Shown here in pieces: positions 18,246 to 26,812 of a DNA stretch of 64,000 bases (its first letter is position 1; each line of letters starts with the position of its first letter). The DNA comes from Cupriavidus basilensis (GTDB lineage: Bacteria > Pseudomonadota > Gammaproteobacteria > Burkholderiales > Burkholderiaceae): assembly GCF_008801925.2 (NCBI RefSeq), contig NZ_CP062804.1:2232001-2296000 (forward strand). The letters run 5' to 3'. Position numbers and translations under genes: made by a program. Under the pieces are notes generated by a model. It saw only the letters and a list, made by a program, of their open reading frames with translations, did not search any database and was not told where the DNA came from.

Positions 18246-19532
18246 TCAGGGCCGGGGAGCCCCAGCATCCCGCGCCCGCCCCAGCAAGAACTCGCGCTCG
18301 CGGGTGTTGCGGGTCATGCCGGCGGCGCGCTCGAACTCGGCGCGGGCCTCGGCGAAACGGCCAAGCTTGTACAACAAGTCGCCGCGCACGCTGGGCAGCA
18401 AGTGGTACTTCGCCAGCGAGGACTCGGTGAGAAGCGCATTCACCAGTTCCAGGCCGGCCTCGGGGCCGAAAGCCATGCCGATCGCGACCGCGCGGTTCAG
18501 CTCCACCACGGGTGATGGCGCCACCTCCGACAGCGCGTCGTAGATGGCGGCGATCTGTGCCCAGTCGGTATCTGCGGCGGCGGTGGCGCGGGCGTGGCAG
18601 GCGGCCAGCGCCGCCTGCAAGGCGTAGGGGCCGAGCGCGCCGCCCAGCTCTTGCGCGCGCGCCAGCGCCGCCAGCCCACGCCGGATCAGCAGGCGGTCCC
18701 AGCGGCTGCGGTCCTGTTCAAGCAGCAGCACCGGGCGGCCTTGCGCATCGACCCGTGCATGCGTGCGCGAGGCCTGGATCTCCATCAGCGCCACCAGTCC
18801 GTGCACCTCGCTTTCCTGCGGCGCCAGGCCGGCCAGCGTGCGGCCCAGGCGCAGTGCTTCCTCGCACAGCGCCGGGCGCATCCAGTCGTCGCCAGCCGTA
18901 GCGGAATAACCTTCGTTGAAAATCAGGTAGATCACCTCCAGCACCGACGCCAGGCGCGGCGCCCGTGCCTGCGGGCCTGGCACTTCGAAAGGCACGCGGG
19001 CCGCACCGAGGGTGCGCTTGGCACGCACGATGCGCTGGGCGATGGCGGCCTCCGGCGTGAGAAAGGCGCGCGCGATTTCCTCGGTGGTCAGCCCGCCCAG
19101 CAGGCGCAGCGTCATGGCGACCCGCGCATCGGTGGAGAGCACCGGGTGGCAGGCGGTGAAGACCAGCCGCAGCAGGTCGTCGCCAATATCGTCCGCGCGC
19201 GCGGCGTCCAGCGCATCGACAAAATCCGGCACCACGTGAGCCTCCATCGCTTCGAGATCGTGGCCGATCTGCTCGTGCTTGCGGGCGTGCAGTGCCTGCT
19301 GGCGCAGATGGTCGAGCGCGCGGTTCTTTGCCGTGGTCATCAGCCAGGCGCCCGGGTTGTCCGGCACGCCGGTCTCGCCCCAGCGCTCCAGCGCGGCAAC
19401 GAGCGCATCCTGGGCCAGTTCTTCGGCCAGGCCCACGTCGCGCACCACGCGCGCAACGTGGGCGATGACCTTGGCGGATTCGATGCGCCAGACGGCTTCG
19501 ATCGCCCGCTGCGTCGGTGTCGTCGTCACCAT
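18246..19532 (-). CDS. ECF sigma factor of the ECF42 type (long, with C-terminal TPR-like domain)
   Basis: A 428-residue RNA polymerase sigma factor. Sigma region 2 is at about residues 10-80 (VRDVGLAEELAQDALVAALERW) and region 4 at about 110-170 (LGGLTTEEIARAFLTPEAAIAQRIVRAKRTL). A long helical C-terminal extension (DUF6596/TPR-like) replaces the usual anti-sigma partner in this class. ECF42 members are known to be encoded beside YCII/DGPF proteins, and two such genes lie just upstream here. It is last in the run, 5 bases after the VOC gene, consistent with co-expression. Confidence 0.92.
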   Translation of the reverse strand: MVTTTPTQRAIEAVWRIESAKVIAHVARVVRDVGLAEELAQDALVAALERWGETGVPDNPGAWLMTTAKNRALDHLRQQALHARKHEQIGHDLEAMEAHVVPDFVDALDAARADDIGDDLLRLVFTACHPVLSTDARVAMTLRLLGGLTTEEIARAFLTPEAAIAQRIVRAKRTLGAARVPFEVPGPQARAPRLASVLEVIYLIFNEGYSATAGDDWMRPALCEEALRLGRTLAGLAPQESEVHGLVALMEIQASRTHARVDAQGRPVLLLEQDRSRWDRLLIRRGLAALARAQELGGALGPYALQAALAACHARATAAADTDWAQIAAIYDALSEVAPSPVVELNRAVAIGMAFGPEAGLELVNALLTESSLAKYHLLPSVRGDLLYKLGRFAEARAEFERAAGMTRNTREREFLLGRARDAGAPRP

Positions 19533-19537
19533 GTGTT

Positions 19538-19954
19538 TCAGGCCGCGCTGGTCGCGCCGGGTGCCGAGGGCTCCATGTACACCAACTCCCAGATATGCCC
19601 GTCAAGATCATCGAACCCGTGCCCGTACATGAAGCCGTGGTCCTGCGGCGCGCGTGGCGCCGTAGCGCCTGCGGCCAAGGCTTTGGCGACCAGGGCGTCC
19701 ACCTCGGCGCGGCTCTCGCAGGAGATGCAGATCAGCACTTCGGTGCTCTCGGAGGTATCGCACAGCTTGCGGGTAGTGAAAGTCTTGAAGAATTCGTGCT
19801 TGAGCAGCATCGCGTGGATGTTCTCGCCGATGATCATGCAGGCGGCGCTGTCGTTGGTGAACTGCGGGTTGAAGGTGAACCCGAGGCCCATGAAGAAATC
19901 CTGCGAGCGCTGCAGGTCGGCCACGGGAAGGTTCAGGTAGATTTGCTTATGCAT
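19538..19954 (-). CDS. VOC/glyoxalase-superfamily protein
   Basis: A 138-residue protein of two beta-alpha-beta-beta-beta modules, opening MHKQIYLNLPVADLQRSQDFF and closing DHGFMYGHGFDDLDGHIWELVYME. It resembles PhnB/glyoxalase-like members often found with ECF42 sigma factors. Substrate unknown. The family includes dioxygenases, isomerases and antibiotic-resistance proteins. It sits between the SRPBCC gene and the sigma gene on the same strand. Confidence 0.88.
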   Translation of the reverse strand: MHKQIYLNLPVADLQRSQDFFMGLGFTFNPQFTNDSAACMIIGENIHAMLLKHEFFKTFTTRKLCDTSESTEVLICISCESRAEVDALVAKALAAGATAPRAPQDHGFMYGHGFDDLDGHIWELVYMEPSAPGATSAA

Positions 19955-20012
19955 GATTCGTCCTTGGATTCGGTTTCGCGTGATTGGGGGGAAGCTCGGC
20001 GGGTTGCCCCGC

Positions 20013-20546
20013 TTAACGGGCCAGGGCCGCCGGGGCCTCGGCTAGCGTCTTCAGGTTGACCAGCCCTTGCTCGAAATCGTTGCCGACCATCTTGAAGACG
20101 AGATGCATCAACTTGGCAAAGTACGGCACGCCGCCTTCCATCGACCAGGTCACGTTGGTGGCATCGGCCTGCGGCCTGAGCGTGAATTCGACGGTGTTGT
20201 GCGCCTCGAACGGCTTGATGAAATCCAGCCGCATCGTGACCTTGGAGGCCGGCTCCGCATGGAGGATTTCCATGCTGCCCACGCCTACCTTGTCGCTCTC
20301 CCAGGCGTAGGCGGCGCCCTGCCCGCTGCGTGTGGCGCCGTAGGTGCCCTTCAGGGACGGGTCCTTCTTTTCATAGGGGTTCCACTGGTTGAAGTTGTGG
20401 AGGTCGTTGATGAGCGCGAACACGCGCTCCGGCGGCGCCTTGACGCTGGCGCTGCGCTCAACCCGGAAGGTATCGGGCCGCGTGGCGGCGTAGATCAGCA
20501 GCAGGGCGATGGCGGCGAAAGCGGCGAGCAGGATGGGCTTGAGCAT
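20013..20546 (-). CDS. SRPBCC-family protein with N-terminal membrane anchor
   Basis: A 177-residue START/Bet v1-like (polyketide cyclase/AHSA1-like) protein. The start at 20546 gives one hydrophobic segment at residues 4-22 (LLAAFAAIALLLIYA). The conserved RVERSASVKAPPERVFALINDLHNFNQWNPYEKKD opening of the fold follows. It likely binds a hydrophobic small molecule at the membrane. It is part of the ECF42 neighbourhood and probably belongs to the sigma factor's output set. Function not established. Confidence 0.85.
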   Translation of the reverse strand: MLKPILLAAFAAIALLLIYAATRPDTFRVERSASVKAPPERVFALINDLHNFNQWNPYEKKDPSLKGTYGATRSGQGAAYAWESDKVGVGSMEILHAEPASKVTMRLDFIKPFEAHNTVEFTLRPQADATNVTWSMEGGVPYFAKLMHLVFKMVGNDFEQGLVNLKTLAEAPAALAR

Positions 20547-20604
20547 GGTGTCGGGATCCGGCAATGGTTGGGGTGGGCTCGGGTGTGATCGTGGGATCGT
20601 TGGC

Positions 20605-21018
20605 TCAGTGCTGGCCAACGTCCAGGTCGCGAAAGCGCTCCACCGCAGGACTCGGCGCGAAGTCCTCCAGCTCGAACAGCTGCCGTACCTCGATCTCGCC
20701 GTCGGCCATATCGCCATGCGGCGATGGGAAGCGCCGCGCCCATTCCATCGCTTCCTCGCGGCTGCGCACCTGGATCAGCGTGTAGCCCGCCACTATTTCC
20801 TCGCTTTGCGCAAACGGCCCGTCGATGATGGTGCGCTGGCCACCGGCATAGCGGATGCGCCAGCCGGCGGAAGTGGGCTTGAGCCCGGCGGCGTCGAGCA
20901 GCACGCCCGCCTTGGCCAGTTGCTCGTGATATGCCGCCATCGCGGCGAAGCGGCTTTCGTCCGGCATCGCGCCGGCTTCACTGCCTTGCGTGGCTTTCAC
21001 CAGGATCATGAATCGCAT
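20605..21018 (-). CDS. YCII/DGPF-family protein (ECF42-associated)
   Basis: A 137-residue protein that begins MRFMILVKATQGSEAGAMPD after AGGAGAACCG. It contains the DGPF motif in IIDGPFAQSEEIVAGYTLIQV that names the family. DGPF proteins are predicted small enzymes related to YciI and are the main targets of ECF42 sigma factors in several bacteria. A promoter-like TGTCGA site lies about 115 bases upstream. It is the first of the compact genes preceding the sigma factor. Confidence 0.9.
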   Translation of the reverse strand: MRFMILVKATQGSEAGAMPDESRFAAMAAYHEQLAKAGVLLDAAGLKPTSAGWRIRYAGGQRTIIDGPFAQSEEIVAGYTLIQVRSREEAMEWARRFPSPHGDMADGEIEVRQLFELEDFAPSPAVERFRDLDVGQH

Positions 21019-21106
21019 CGCGGTTCTCCTTAGCTTGAGGTTGCTGGTTGTCGGTGGTAAGCCGTGGCGGTGGCACGCCGCTGCCATCTCGTTGGCTCTT
21101 ACCGGT

Positions 21107-21135
21107 ACGACGAACCGCGCGCCGCCAGATCGACA
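21107..21135 (-). promoter_or_regulatory. Candidate ECF42-type promoter
   Basis: On the minus strand TGTCGA (21135-21130) is followed after 17 bases by CGTCGT. From memory of published ECF42 work, TGTCGA resembles the reported -35 element. It would drive the YCII gene at 20605-21018. No second copy was found before the other genes of the set. Confidence 0.35.
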
Positions 21136-21207
21136 TCCTGTACAAATATCCCTGCAAACCAAGGGTAACTACCTAGGTAAAGCCGCGCACCCCATCCGCT
21201 TGCGGCT

Positions 21208-21561
21208 TTACAGGAAGCAAGGCCCGACCTCGCGGACCTCCACGGTGCACCATGCCGCGGCGGGGCACTCGGCGGCGATGGCAATGGCCTCGTCCTGCGT
21301 GGCGCAGTCGAGCAGGAAGTAGCCGCCGATCATTTCCTTGGCCTCGGCAAAGGGGCCGTCGAGCAGGTCGCGGCGGCCTTCGCGCACCTGCACGCGCACG
21401 CCATTGGCCTGCGACGTGAGCGAGTTGACACCCAGCAGCAGCCCGCGCTCATTCAGGCCTTCGGCAAAACGCTGCATGCTGGCGTAAGCCTGGCGCCCTT
21501 CTTCCGGGGAACGCTCGGCGCGCTGGCCAACGGGTTCGACAATCAACAGCATGTACGACAT
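21208..21561 (-). CDS. YCII/DGPF-family protein, second copy
   Basis: A 117-residue DGPF protein (MSYMLLIVEPVGQRAERSPE, then DLLDGPFAEAKEMIGGYFLLDC). It is shorter than its neighbour and clearly divergent in sequence, so it is an old paralogue rather than a recent duplication. GGAGAC precedes the ATG at 21561. A 189-base gap separates it from the next YCII gene, so it may have its own promoter. No TGTCGA element was seen ahead of it. Confidence 0.88.
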   Translation of the reverse strand: MSYMLLIVEPVGQRAERSPEEGRQAYASMQRFAEGLNERGLLLGVNSLTSQANGVRVQVREGRRDLLDGPFAEAKEMIGGYFLLDCATQDEAIAIAAECPAAAWCTVEVREVGPCFL

Positions 21562-21776
21562 AGGGTCTCCACTTTGTCTTGCGCATTTTCGGGTATGGCT
21601 TGCCGCCCACATCCTGCACGCCTCGGCCGCCGGCCGCAAGCGGCCGGCGCGCCACGGATGGATGGCAGAAATGCTTGGCCGTTAATTGCAATGAAGGAGG
21701 ATTCGCCAACCATTGCCGATCCGGGCGGACAGTTTAATATGTCGGCCTTGCTCCACCTGGCACCCAACGCCTTCCC

Positions 21777-23312
21777 ATGACCGCATCGCGCCAGCCAACC
21801 AACCATCCCTCGTACTTCATCGAGGGCGACACCGTGATCTGGTCGCACAACGACCGGCCGCTCTGGGCCAAGGACGGCAGCCCGCTGCCCATTGCCCATC
21901 CGCAGGCGTTCCGCTGCATCGACGGGCGCTGGTTCACCGACGGCGAGCACGTCATCGTGCAGGCCCAGCAAGGCAGCGCCGCGGTCTGGTACTACTTCTA
22001 CCGGATCGAGAACGCCGACATCGCCACTTTCGAAGTCCTCAACGAGCGCTACGCCCGCGACGCCCGCCAGGCTTACTTCATTACCGGCAAGACCATCCGC
22101 ACCCGCAGCCCGCAGGCCTTCCGGCCGCTGGTCTACCAGGACTGGCGCTGGCCCGAGAATGGCCCGCTGGAGCCGGTGACCTGCATGCATGACTACTACG
22201 CCGTGGACGCCGAGTCGGCCTACTTCAACGGCAAGCGTGTGATCGGCGCGGATGGCGCCACCGTGGTGGGCTTGCCGGGCAACTACATCGCCGATGCCGG
22301 GCATGCGTACTACTTCGGCCAGCGCATCGAAGCCGACCGCGCCAGCCTGGTGGTAGCGCCCAGTGGCGACGGCCCGCTGCGCATGACCGACAAGATCGGC
22401 CCCATCGAAGACGGCCAGCGCATGACCGCGCTCGACCACCGCCAGGTCGAGCACTGGCGGGAGTTCTTCACTGCCCTGCCCGCGCTGCAGGACTATTGGT
22501 GGCACCGCCTGCAGGCGCCCGCCGCGCCAGCCACGCCAGCCACGCCAGCCACGCCAGCGCAAGAAGTGGAATACGGCGGCCATCGCCTCACCGGGCTCGA
22601 TCCGGCCACCTTTGCCGCGAGGGAAATGCCCGTTGGCCACGGCCTGATGGGCGTGTTCTGTGGCGATGCGCATGGCATCCACTGGCTGCACTGGTACGCT
22701 GACGGCCCGTGCGAGCTGACCTTGCTCTCCTCGCGGCCGATATCCAGCCTGGAAACGCTGGGGGATGGCTATCTCAGTGACGGCGTCACCGTGTTCTACG
22801 CGCCGAACCATTACCAAACGCCGCAAGCCCTGCGCAAGGTCGATCCCGCCGGGTTTACCGTGCTGCAGGGCTCGTGGGCCCGCGATGCCAGCCGTGCCTT
22901 CCATCGCGGCAAGGCCAAGAAAGGCGTGAACCCGGATGCCTTGCGCATCGCAGGCTGCTACGCATGGGACGACGCGCAATTGTTCTGCGACGACAAGCCG
23001 CTCAAGGTAGCCGTGCCGCACGATACGCTGCAGGTACCGCACCCTGGCTTCCTGCTGGCCGGAGACCAGTTGTTCTTCGGGCGCCGGCCGGTCTCGGCCA
23101 AGCGTGTGCACCTGCCCACACTGGAGTTCCTCGACGCGGACTTTGCGCGCGACCGCAAGCACGCCTATATCATCGGCTATGTGAACCTGGTAGCAATCGA
23201 CGGCGCCGATCCGGCCAGCTTCCGCGTGCTGGAAAACGGCCGCGCTGCCGATGCTGTGCGCGAGTACGACGCGGCCGCACTGAAAGAAGCGAGCGCACCG
23301 GCAACCGACTAG
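21777..23312 (+). CDS. DKNYY-repeat protein
   Basis: A 511-residue protein built of repeated units of the DKNYY type. In each, a short stretch such as DARQAYFITGKTI, DAESAYFNGKRVI, DAGHAYYFGQRI or DRKHAYIIGYVNL alternates with sentences like GADGATVVGLPGNYIA or GADPASFRVLENG. No signal peptide is visible and no enzyme motif is present. The family is of unknown function and is widespread in proteobacteria. A Pro-Ala-Thr linker at about residues 251-261 divides the protein. It is monocistronic and divergent from the YCII gene. Confidence 0.85.
   Translation: MTASRQPTNHPSYFIEGDTVIWSHNDRPLWAKDGSPLPIAHPQAFRCIDGRWFTDGEHVIVQAQQGSAAVWYYFYRIENADIATFEVLNERYARDARQAYFITGKTIRTRSPQAFRPLVYQDWRWPENGPLEPVTCMHDYYAVDAESAYFNGKRVIGADGATVVGLPGNYIADAGHAYYFGQRIEADRASLVVAPSGDGPLRMTDKIGPIEDGQRMTALDHRQVEHWREFFTALPALQDYWWHRLQAPAAPATPATPATPAQEVEYGGHRLTGLDPATFAAREMPVGHGLMGVFCGDAHGIHWLHWYADGPCELTLLSSRPISSLETLGDGYLSDGVTVFYAPNHYQTPQALRKVDPAGFTVLQGSWARDASRAFHRGKAKKGVNPDALRIAGCYAWDDAQLFCDDKPLKVAVPHDTLQVPHPGFLLAGDQLFFGRRPVSAKRVHLPTLEFLDADFARDRKHAYIIGYVNLVAIDGADPASFRVLENGRAADAVREYDAAALKEASAPATD
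22527..22557 (+). repeat. 9-bp tandem repeat inside the DKNYY gene
   Basis: The unit CCAGCCACG is repeated three times, with a partial fourth, and encodes Pro-Ala-Thr triplets. Because the unit is a multiple of three, copy changes would alter linker length without breaking the frame. Confidence 0.8.
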
Positions 23313-23380
23313 CCGCTGAGCATCGCCGGTACAATGGCTCGGACTTGGGACGCGAGCTATTTCCTGACCCCGACGCCATC

Positions 23381-24496
23381 ATGACCCAGGCTTATTCAGA
23401 CACCGTCAGCCGGATCCTGGCTTCCCATCTGCAAAGGCATGCCCAGCCGGCTGCGTCCGCCAGCGCTGCCGCAACCCCGCCGCTAGTCGTGCACCAGCAT
23501 TTCACCGTCGCGAACGAGGCGGTGACGCTGCAGTTGCCGGCCTGGCGCGACTATGTCGGCCGCATACTCGATGTCCCGGTGTCGCGCGCGCAGGTTGCCG
23601 GCGGCTTCCGGGGCGAAATCGATACCTATGTGCTCAAGGACCTGACCTACCTGGACAGCCGCACCGACCCGGTGAGCCAGATTCGCACCACCGCGCGCAT
23701 CTCCACCGACAGCGTGCGCGACTACGTGTTCCATGTGGCCATGGACGGGATCGCCGAAACGGTGACGGACTTCTCCCGGCAGCGCAAATCCGCCCAGTTC
23801 GTGCCAGGCATCCTGGCGCTCGACATGAACCAGCCGATGCACATGCACCGCCCCACGCGCGCCCGGGTGCTGGCCTTCTTCGTGCCGCGCGCCACGGTGG
23901 AGGCGGCCATCCCCGATGCCGAGTCCATTCATGGCCGCGTGGTGACCTATACCTCGCCGCTGACGCGCCTGATCTTCGACCACGTGACGGCGCTCTGCCG
24001 CAGCCTCCCGGCACGGTCCGAGGCCGATGCGGAAAGCACCATCCAGGGCTGCGCGCACCTGATCGTTGCCGCATTCGGCAAGCAGGCGCGCCTTGCCGGC
24101 AACGCGCGCGCGGCGGCCCGCGCCGCCATGCTGGAGCGGGTGCAGCGCTACGTGCAGGCCAACTTACACCACGAGGACCTCTCGCCCGAGAGCATCCTGC
24201 AAGCGTTCGGGCTGCCGCGCCCAACCCTGTACCGGATGTTCGAGCACGAAGGCGGCCTTGGCGCGTATATCCGCAACTGCAGGTTGCGGGCGGCAGCCGA
24301 CGATCTCCTGCGCCATGCGCACATCGGCATCGGCGAGATCGCCTATGGCGCCGGCTTCAACAGTGCCTCGGACTTTACCCGCGCATTCCGCAGGGCCTAC
24401 GGCGTGTCCCCAAGGGATTTCCGGGGGCTTTCAGGCGCTGGCGACGGCGCCCGCGAGATACCCCCGGACGGGCCGCATGCGCCATATGTCACGTAA
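23381..24496 (+). CDS. AraC-family transcriptional regulator
   Basis: A 371-residue regulator. The N-terminal portion (about 40-220) resembles the AraC_binding_2 sensor domain of FeaR-like proteins. The C-terminal double helix-turn-helix (about 270-365) has LSPESILQAFGLPRPTLYRMFEHEGG and the classic IGEIAYGAGFNSASDFTRAFRRAYGVSPRDFR. The ATG at 23381 was selected because the frame upstream only shadows the DKNYY gene. No obvious target is adjacent apart from DKNYY (69 bases before) and the Sia module (56 bases after). Confidence 0.9.
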   Translation: MTQAYSDTVSRILASHLQRHAQPAASASAAATPPLVVHQHFTVANEAVTLQLPAWRDYVGRILDVPVSRAQVAGGFRGEIDTYVLKDLTYLDSRTDPVSQIRTTARISTDSVRDYVFHVAMDGIAETVTDFSRQRKSAQFVPGILALDMNQPMHMHRPTRARVLAFFVPRATVEAAIPDAESIHGRVVTYTSPLTRLIFDHVTALCRSLPARSEADAESTIQGCAHLIVAAFGKQARLAGNARAAARAAMLERVQRYVQANLHHEDLSPESILQAFGLPRPTLYRMFEHEGGLGAYIRNCRLRAAADDLLRHAHIGIGEIAYGAGFNSASDFTRAFRRAYGVSPRDFRGLSGAGDGAREIPPDGPHAPYVT

Positions 24497-24552
24497 TCGT
24501 CATGCGCGCGCCATACAATCGGTGACTTCCCAATAGTCCGAATGCCCTGGCG

Positions 24553-25788
24553 ATGCCTGACGTTCCGGTTGACTCACACGTGGCTCGTTCCCGCTTCCGG
24601 CAGCCCTGTGCCGAGGATCTCTGCGTCACCACGCCATCGGTGACCACGGAACAGAACAATCAGGAAGTCCTCGATGTGTTCGGCAAGCACCGGGACCTTG
24701 CCAGCTTGCCGGTGACCGAGAACGACACGCCGATCGGCCTGATCAATCGCGCGATCTTCATGTCGCAGATGAGCAAGCCCTATCACCGCGAGCTGTACAA
24801 CCGCAAGAGCTGCATCGCCTTCATGGACAAGGAGCCGCTGGTGGTCGATGCCGCGATGAGCATCGAGGCCCTGACCTTCAAGGCGGTGGAGTACGGCGAG
24901 AAGGCACTTGCCGATGGCTTCATCATCGCGCGCGACGGCCGTTTCCTTGGCATCGGGCATGGCTTGCAGCTCATGCGCGTGGTGGCGGACATGCAGGCCG
25001 AGAAGAACCGCCAGATCATGCACAGCATCGACTACGCCAGCACCATCCAGCGCTCGATGCTGCGCCCCTCGCGCGAGGCGCTGGCCAGGACGCTCGGCGA
25101 CGCGGGCCTGGTGTGGGAGCCGCGCGATGTGGTTGGCGGAGATTTCTATCACTTTGCCGCGTTCGAGGACGGCTGGTTTGCCGCGCTGGCCGATTGCACG
25201 GGCCACGGCGTACCGGGTGCGTTCCTGACCCTGATCTCCTCATCCATCCTGATCCAGGCCATCGAGCAGCGCGGCCCGCGCGACCCCGGCGCGCTCCTGA
25301 TGGCGGTGAACCGCGGCATCAAGCAGATGCTCGGGCAGCTCGACGGCGATGATGAAACGCCTGGCTCGAATGACGGCATGGATGCGGCGTTCTTCTGGTT
25401 TGACAACGCCAGCCGCCAGCTCGTGTTCGCCGGCGCCAAGTGCGCCTTGTTCGTGCTCCATCCCGGCGAGGAGGAAGGCGAGATGGTGGACGGCGAGCGC
25501 ATGGGCGTCGGCTACGTGGACACCGACCTGAACTTTGCCTGGCAGAACCGCCTTGTCCAGACCCTGCCGGACAGCGTGGTGTTTGTCACCACCGATGGCC
25601 TGATCGACCAGATCGGCGGCCCCAAGGAAATCGCCTTTGGCAAGCGCCGCATCCGCGAAGCGATCCGCGCAAGCCGGCATGCCTCGGCGGCGCAGATCAA
25701 CGAAGCGGTGCTGGACCAGTATCGCGCGTGGCAAGGCCATCACCGCCGCCGCGACGACCTTACTTTTTTCTGCTTTCGCGTTCAATAG
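24553..25788 (+). CDS. siaA: SiaA-type PP2C/SpoIIE phosphatase with N-terminal CBS-like region
   Basis: A 411-residue serine/threonine phosphatase. The SpoIIE/PP2C domain spans about 185-411, with metal-site Asp192 and Asp197 in EPRDVVGGDFYH, Asp214 in ADCTGHGVPGAF and the terminal Asp401-Asp402 in RRDDLTFF. In place of the membrane/HAMP sensor of Pseudomonas SiaA, the first 140 residues look like paired CBS motifs (LPVTENDTPIGLINR and GFIIARDGRFLGIGHG). A short coiled linker (145-175) follows. It should dephosphorylate the SiaC partner. First of four tightly packed genes. Confidence 0.85.
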   Translation: MPDVPVDSHVARSRFRQPCAEDLCVTTPSVTTEQNNQEVLDVFGKHRDLASLPVTENDTPIGLINRAIFMSQMSKPYHRELYNRKSCIAFMDKEPLVVDAAMSIEALTFKAVEYGEKALADGFIIARDGRFLGIGHGLQLMRVVADMQAEKNRQIMHSIDYASTIQRSMLRPSREALARTLGDAGLVWEPRDVVGGDFYHFAAFEDGWFAALADCTGHGVPGAFLTLISSSILIQAIEQRGPRDPGALLMAVNRGIKQMLGQLDGDDETPGSNDGMDAAFFWFDNASRQLVFAGAKCALFVLHPGEEEGEMVDGERMGVGYVDTDLNFAWQNRLVQTLPDSVVFVTTDGLIDQIGGPKEIAFGKRRIREAIRASRHASAAQINEAVLDQYRAWQGHHRRRDDLTFFCFRVQ

Positions 25789-25795
25789 TCCTGCA

Positions 25796-26386
25796 ATGGC
25801 CTGTTATAGCACTGAGATGAACTGCAATTCGATTGACCATGAATATGGGCCATTCTTTGAAATGGCCCGGGAACGCAACGTGATCTTCTACTACGTCGGC
25901 TACTTTTCCCAAAACATCATCGCGGCAATGTCCGATGCGGTCCGGCTGCAGCTGACGGTGAGCGGCGTCGATGGCTCGACCCGGCGCAAGCTGTTCTCCT
26001 CGTTCGTGGAGATGGCGCAGAACATCGTCCACTATTCGTCCGACGCGCTCACGCCGCCCACCCAGGACACCAACCAGCTGCGCCACGGCTCGGTGTGCAT
26101 CTGCATGGTGGATGACCGCTACCGGCTGATGTGCTCCAACCCGGTGGCGATCACCCGCGTGGGGCAACTGCGCGCCGCGCTGGAGCCATTGCGCACCATG
26201 ACGCTGGACCAGATCAAGCAGGCCTACAAGGAAACCATGCGCGCCGAAGCGCCACAAGGCAGCAAGGGCGCCGGCCTGGGATTCCTGACGGTAGCCCGCG
26301 ACGCCAGCGCACCGCTGGAGTACAGCTTCCAGCCCATCGACGCGGACCCGGTATCGACGATGTTCTTCCTTACCGCAACCATCTGA
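25796..26386 (+). CDS. siaB: SiaB-family protein kinase
   Basis: A 196-residue GHKL-related kinase. The N-box-like segment RKLFSSFVEMAQNIVHYSS and the Gly-rich GSKGAGLGFLTVARD match the SiaB (DUF6272) family, which phosphorylates SiaC on a threonine. The ATG at 25796 lies 7 bases after siaA. Met8 at 25817 is an alternative. Together with siaA it should set the phosphorylation state of SiaC and thus the activity of the downstream cyclase. Confidence 0.85.
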   Translation: MACYSTEMNCNSIDHEYGPFFEMARERNVIFYYVGYFSQNIIAAMSDAVRLQLTVSGVDGSTRRKLFSSFVEMAQNIVHYSSDALTPPTQDTNQLRHGSVCICMVDDRYRLMCSNPVAITRVGQLRAALEPLRTMTLDQIKQAYKETMRAEAPQGSKGAGLGFLTVARDASAPLEYSFQPIDADPVSTMFFLTATI

Positions 26387-26415
26387 ATGACTGAACGGGA
26401 TCGAAAGGGAACCTG

Positions 26416-26805
26416 ATGGAAAACCTGTTCATTGCCGCCACACCGACCTCGCCCGAGGTGAGCTTTGATTTCAAGCAGCACACGCTCTCCCTCAAAGGCG
26501 AGTCCTATCCGGAGAACGCCGCGTTGTTCTACGGTGACGTGATCCTGCGCCTGCGCAAATACCTGGCTGCCTGCGAGGACACCGAAGTCACCGTGCACGT
26601 GGCGCTGACGTACTTCAACAGCTCCAGCACCAAGGTGCTGTTCAGCATGTTCGACGCCATGAACGACGCAGCCGACAAGGGCAACCGGGTCATCGTGCAC
26701 TGGTATCACGACGTGGACGACGACACCATCCTGGAATTCGGCCAGGACCTGCACGCCGACTTCCCCGCCATCGATTTCCTCGACCACGCCACCACGGCGA
26801 GCTGA
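26416..26805 (+). CDS. siaC: SiaC-family partner-switch protein (DUF1987)
   Basis: A 129-residue STAS-like antagonist. The segment VALTYFNSSSTKVLFSMFDAM contains Thr72, the probable counterpart of the regulatory threonine phosphorylated in Pseudomonas SiaC. The rest (VSFDFKQHTLSLKGESYPEN, then VIVHWYHDVDDDTILEFGQDL) is typical of the family. In the known system unphosphorylated SiaC binds and activates the SiaD diguanylate cyclase. Gene spacing to siaB and siaD (29 and 7 bases) supports one transcript. Confidence 0.9.
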   Translation: MENLFIAATPTSPEVSFDFKQHTLSLKGESYPENAALFYGDVILRLRKYLAACEDTEVTVHVALTYFNSSSTKVLFSMFDAMNDAADKGNRVIVHWYHDVDDDTILEFGQDLHADFPAIDFLDHATTAS

Positions 26806-26812
26806 GCAGCGC

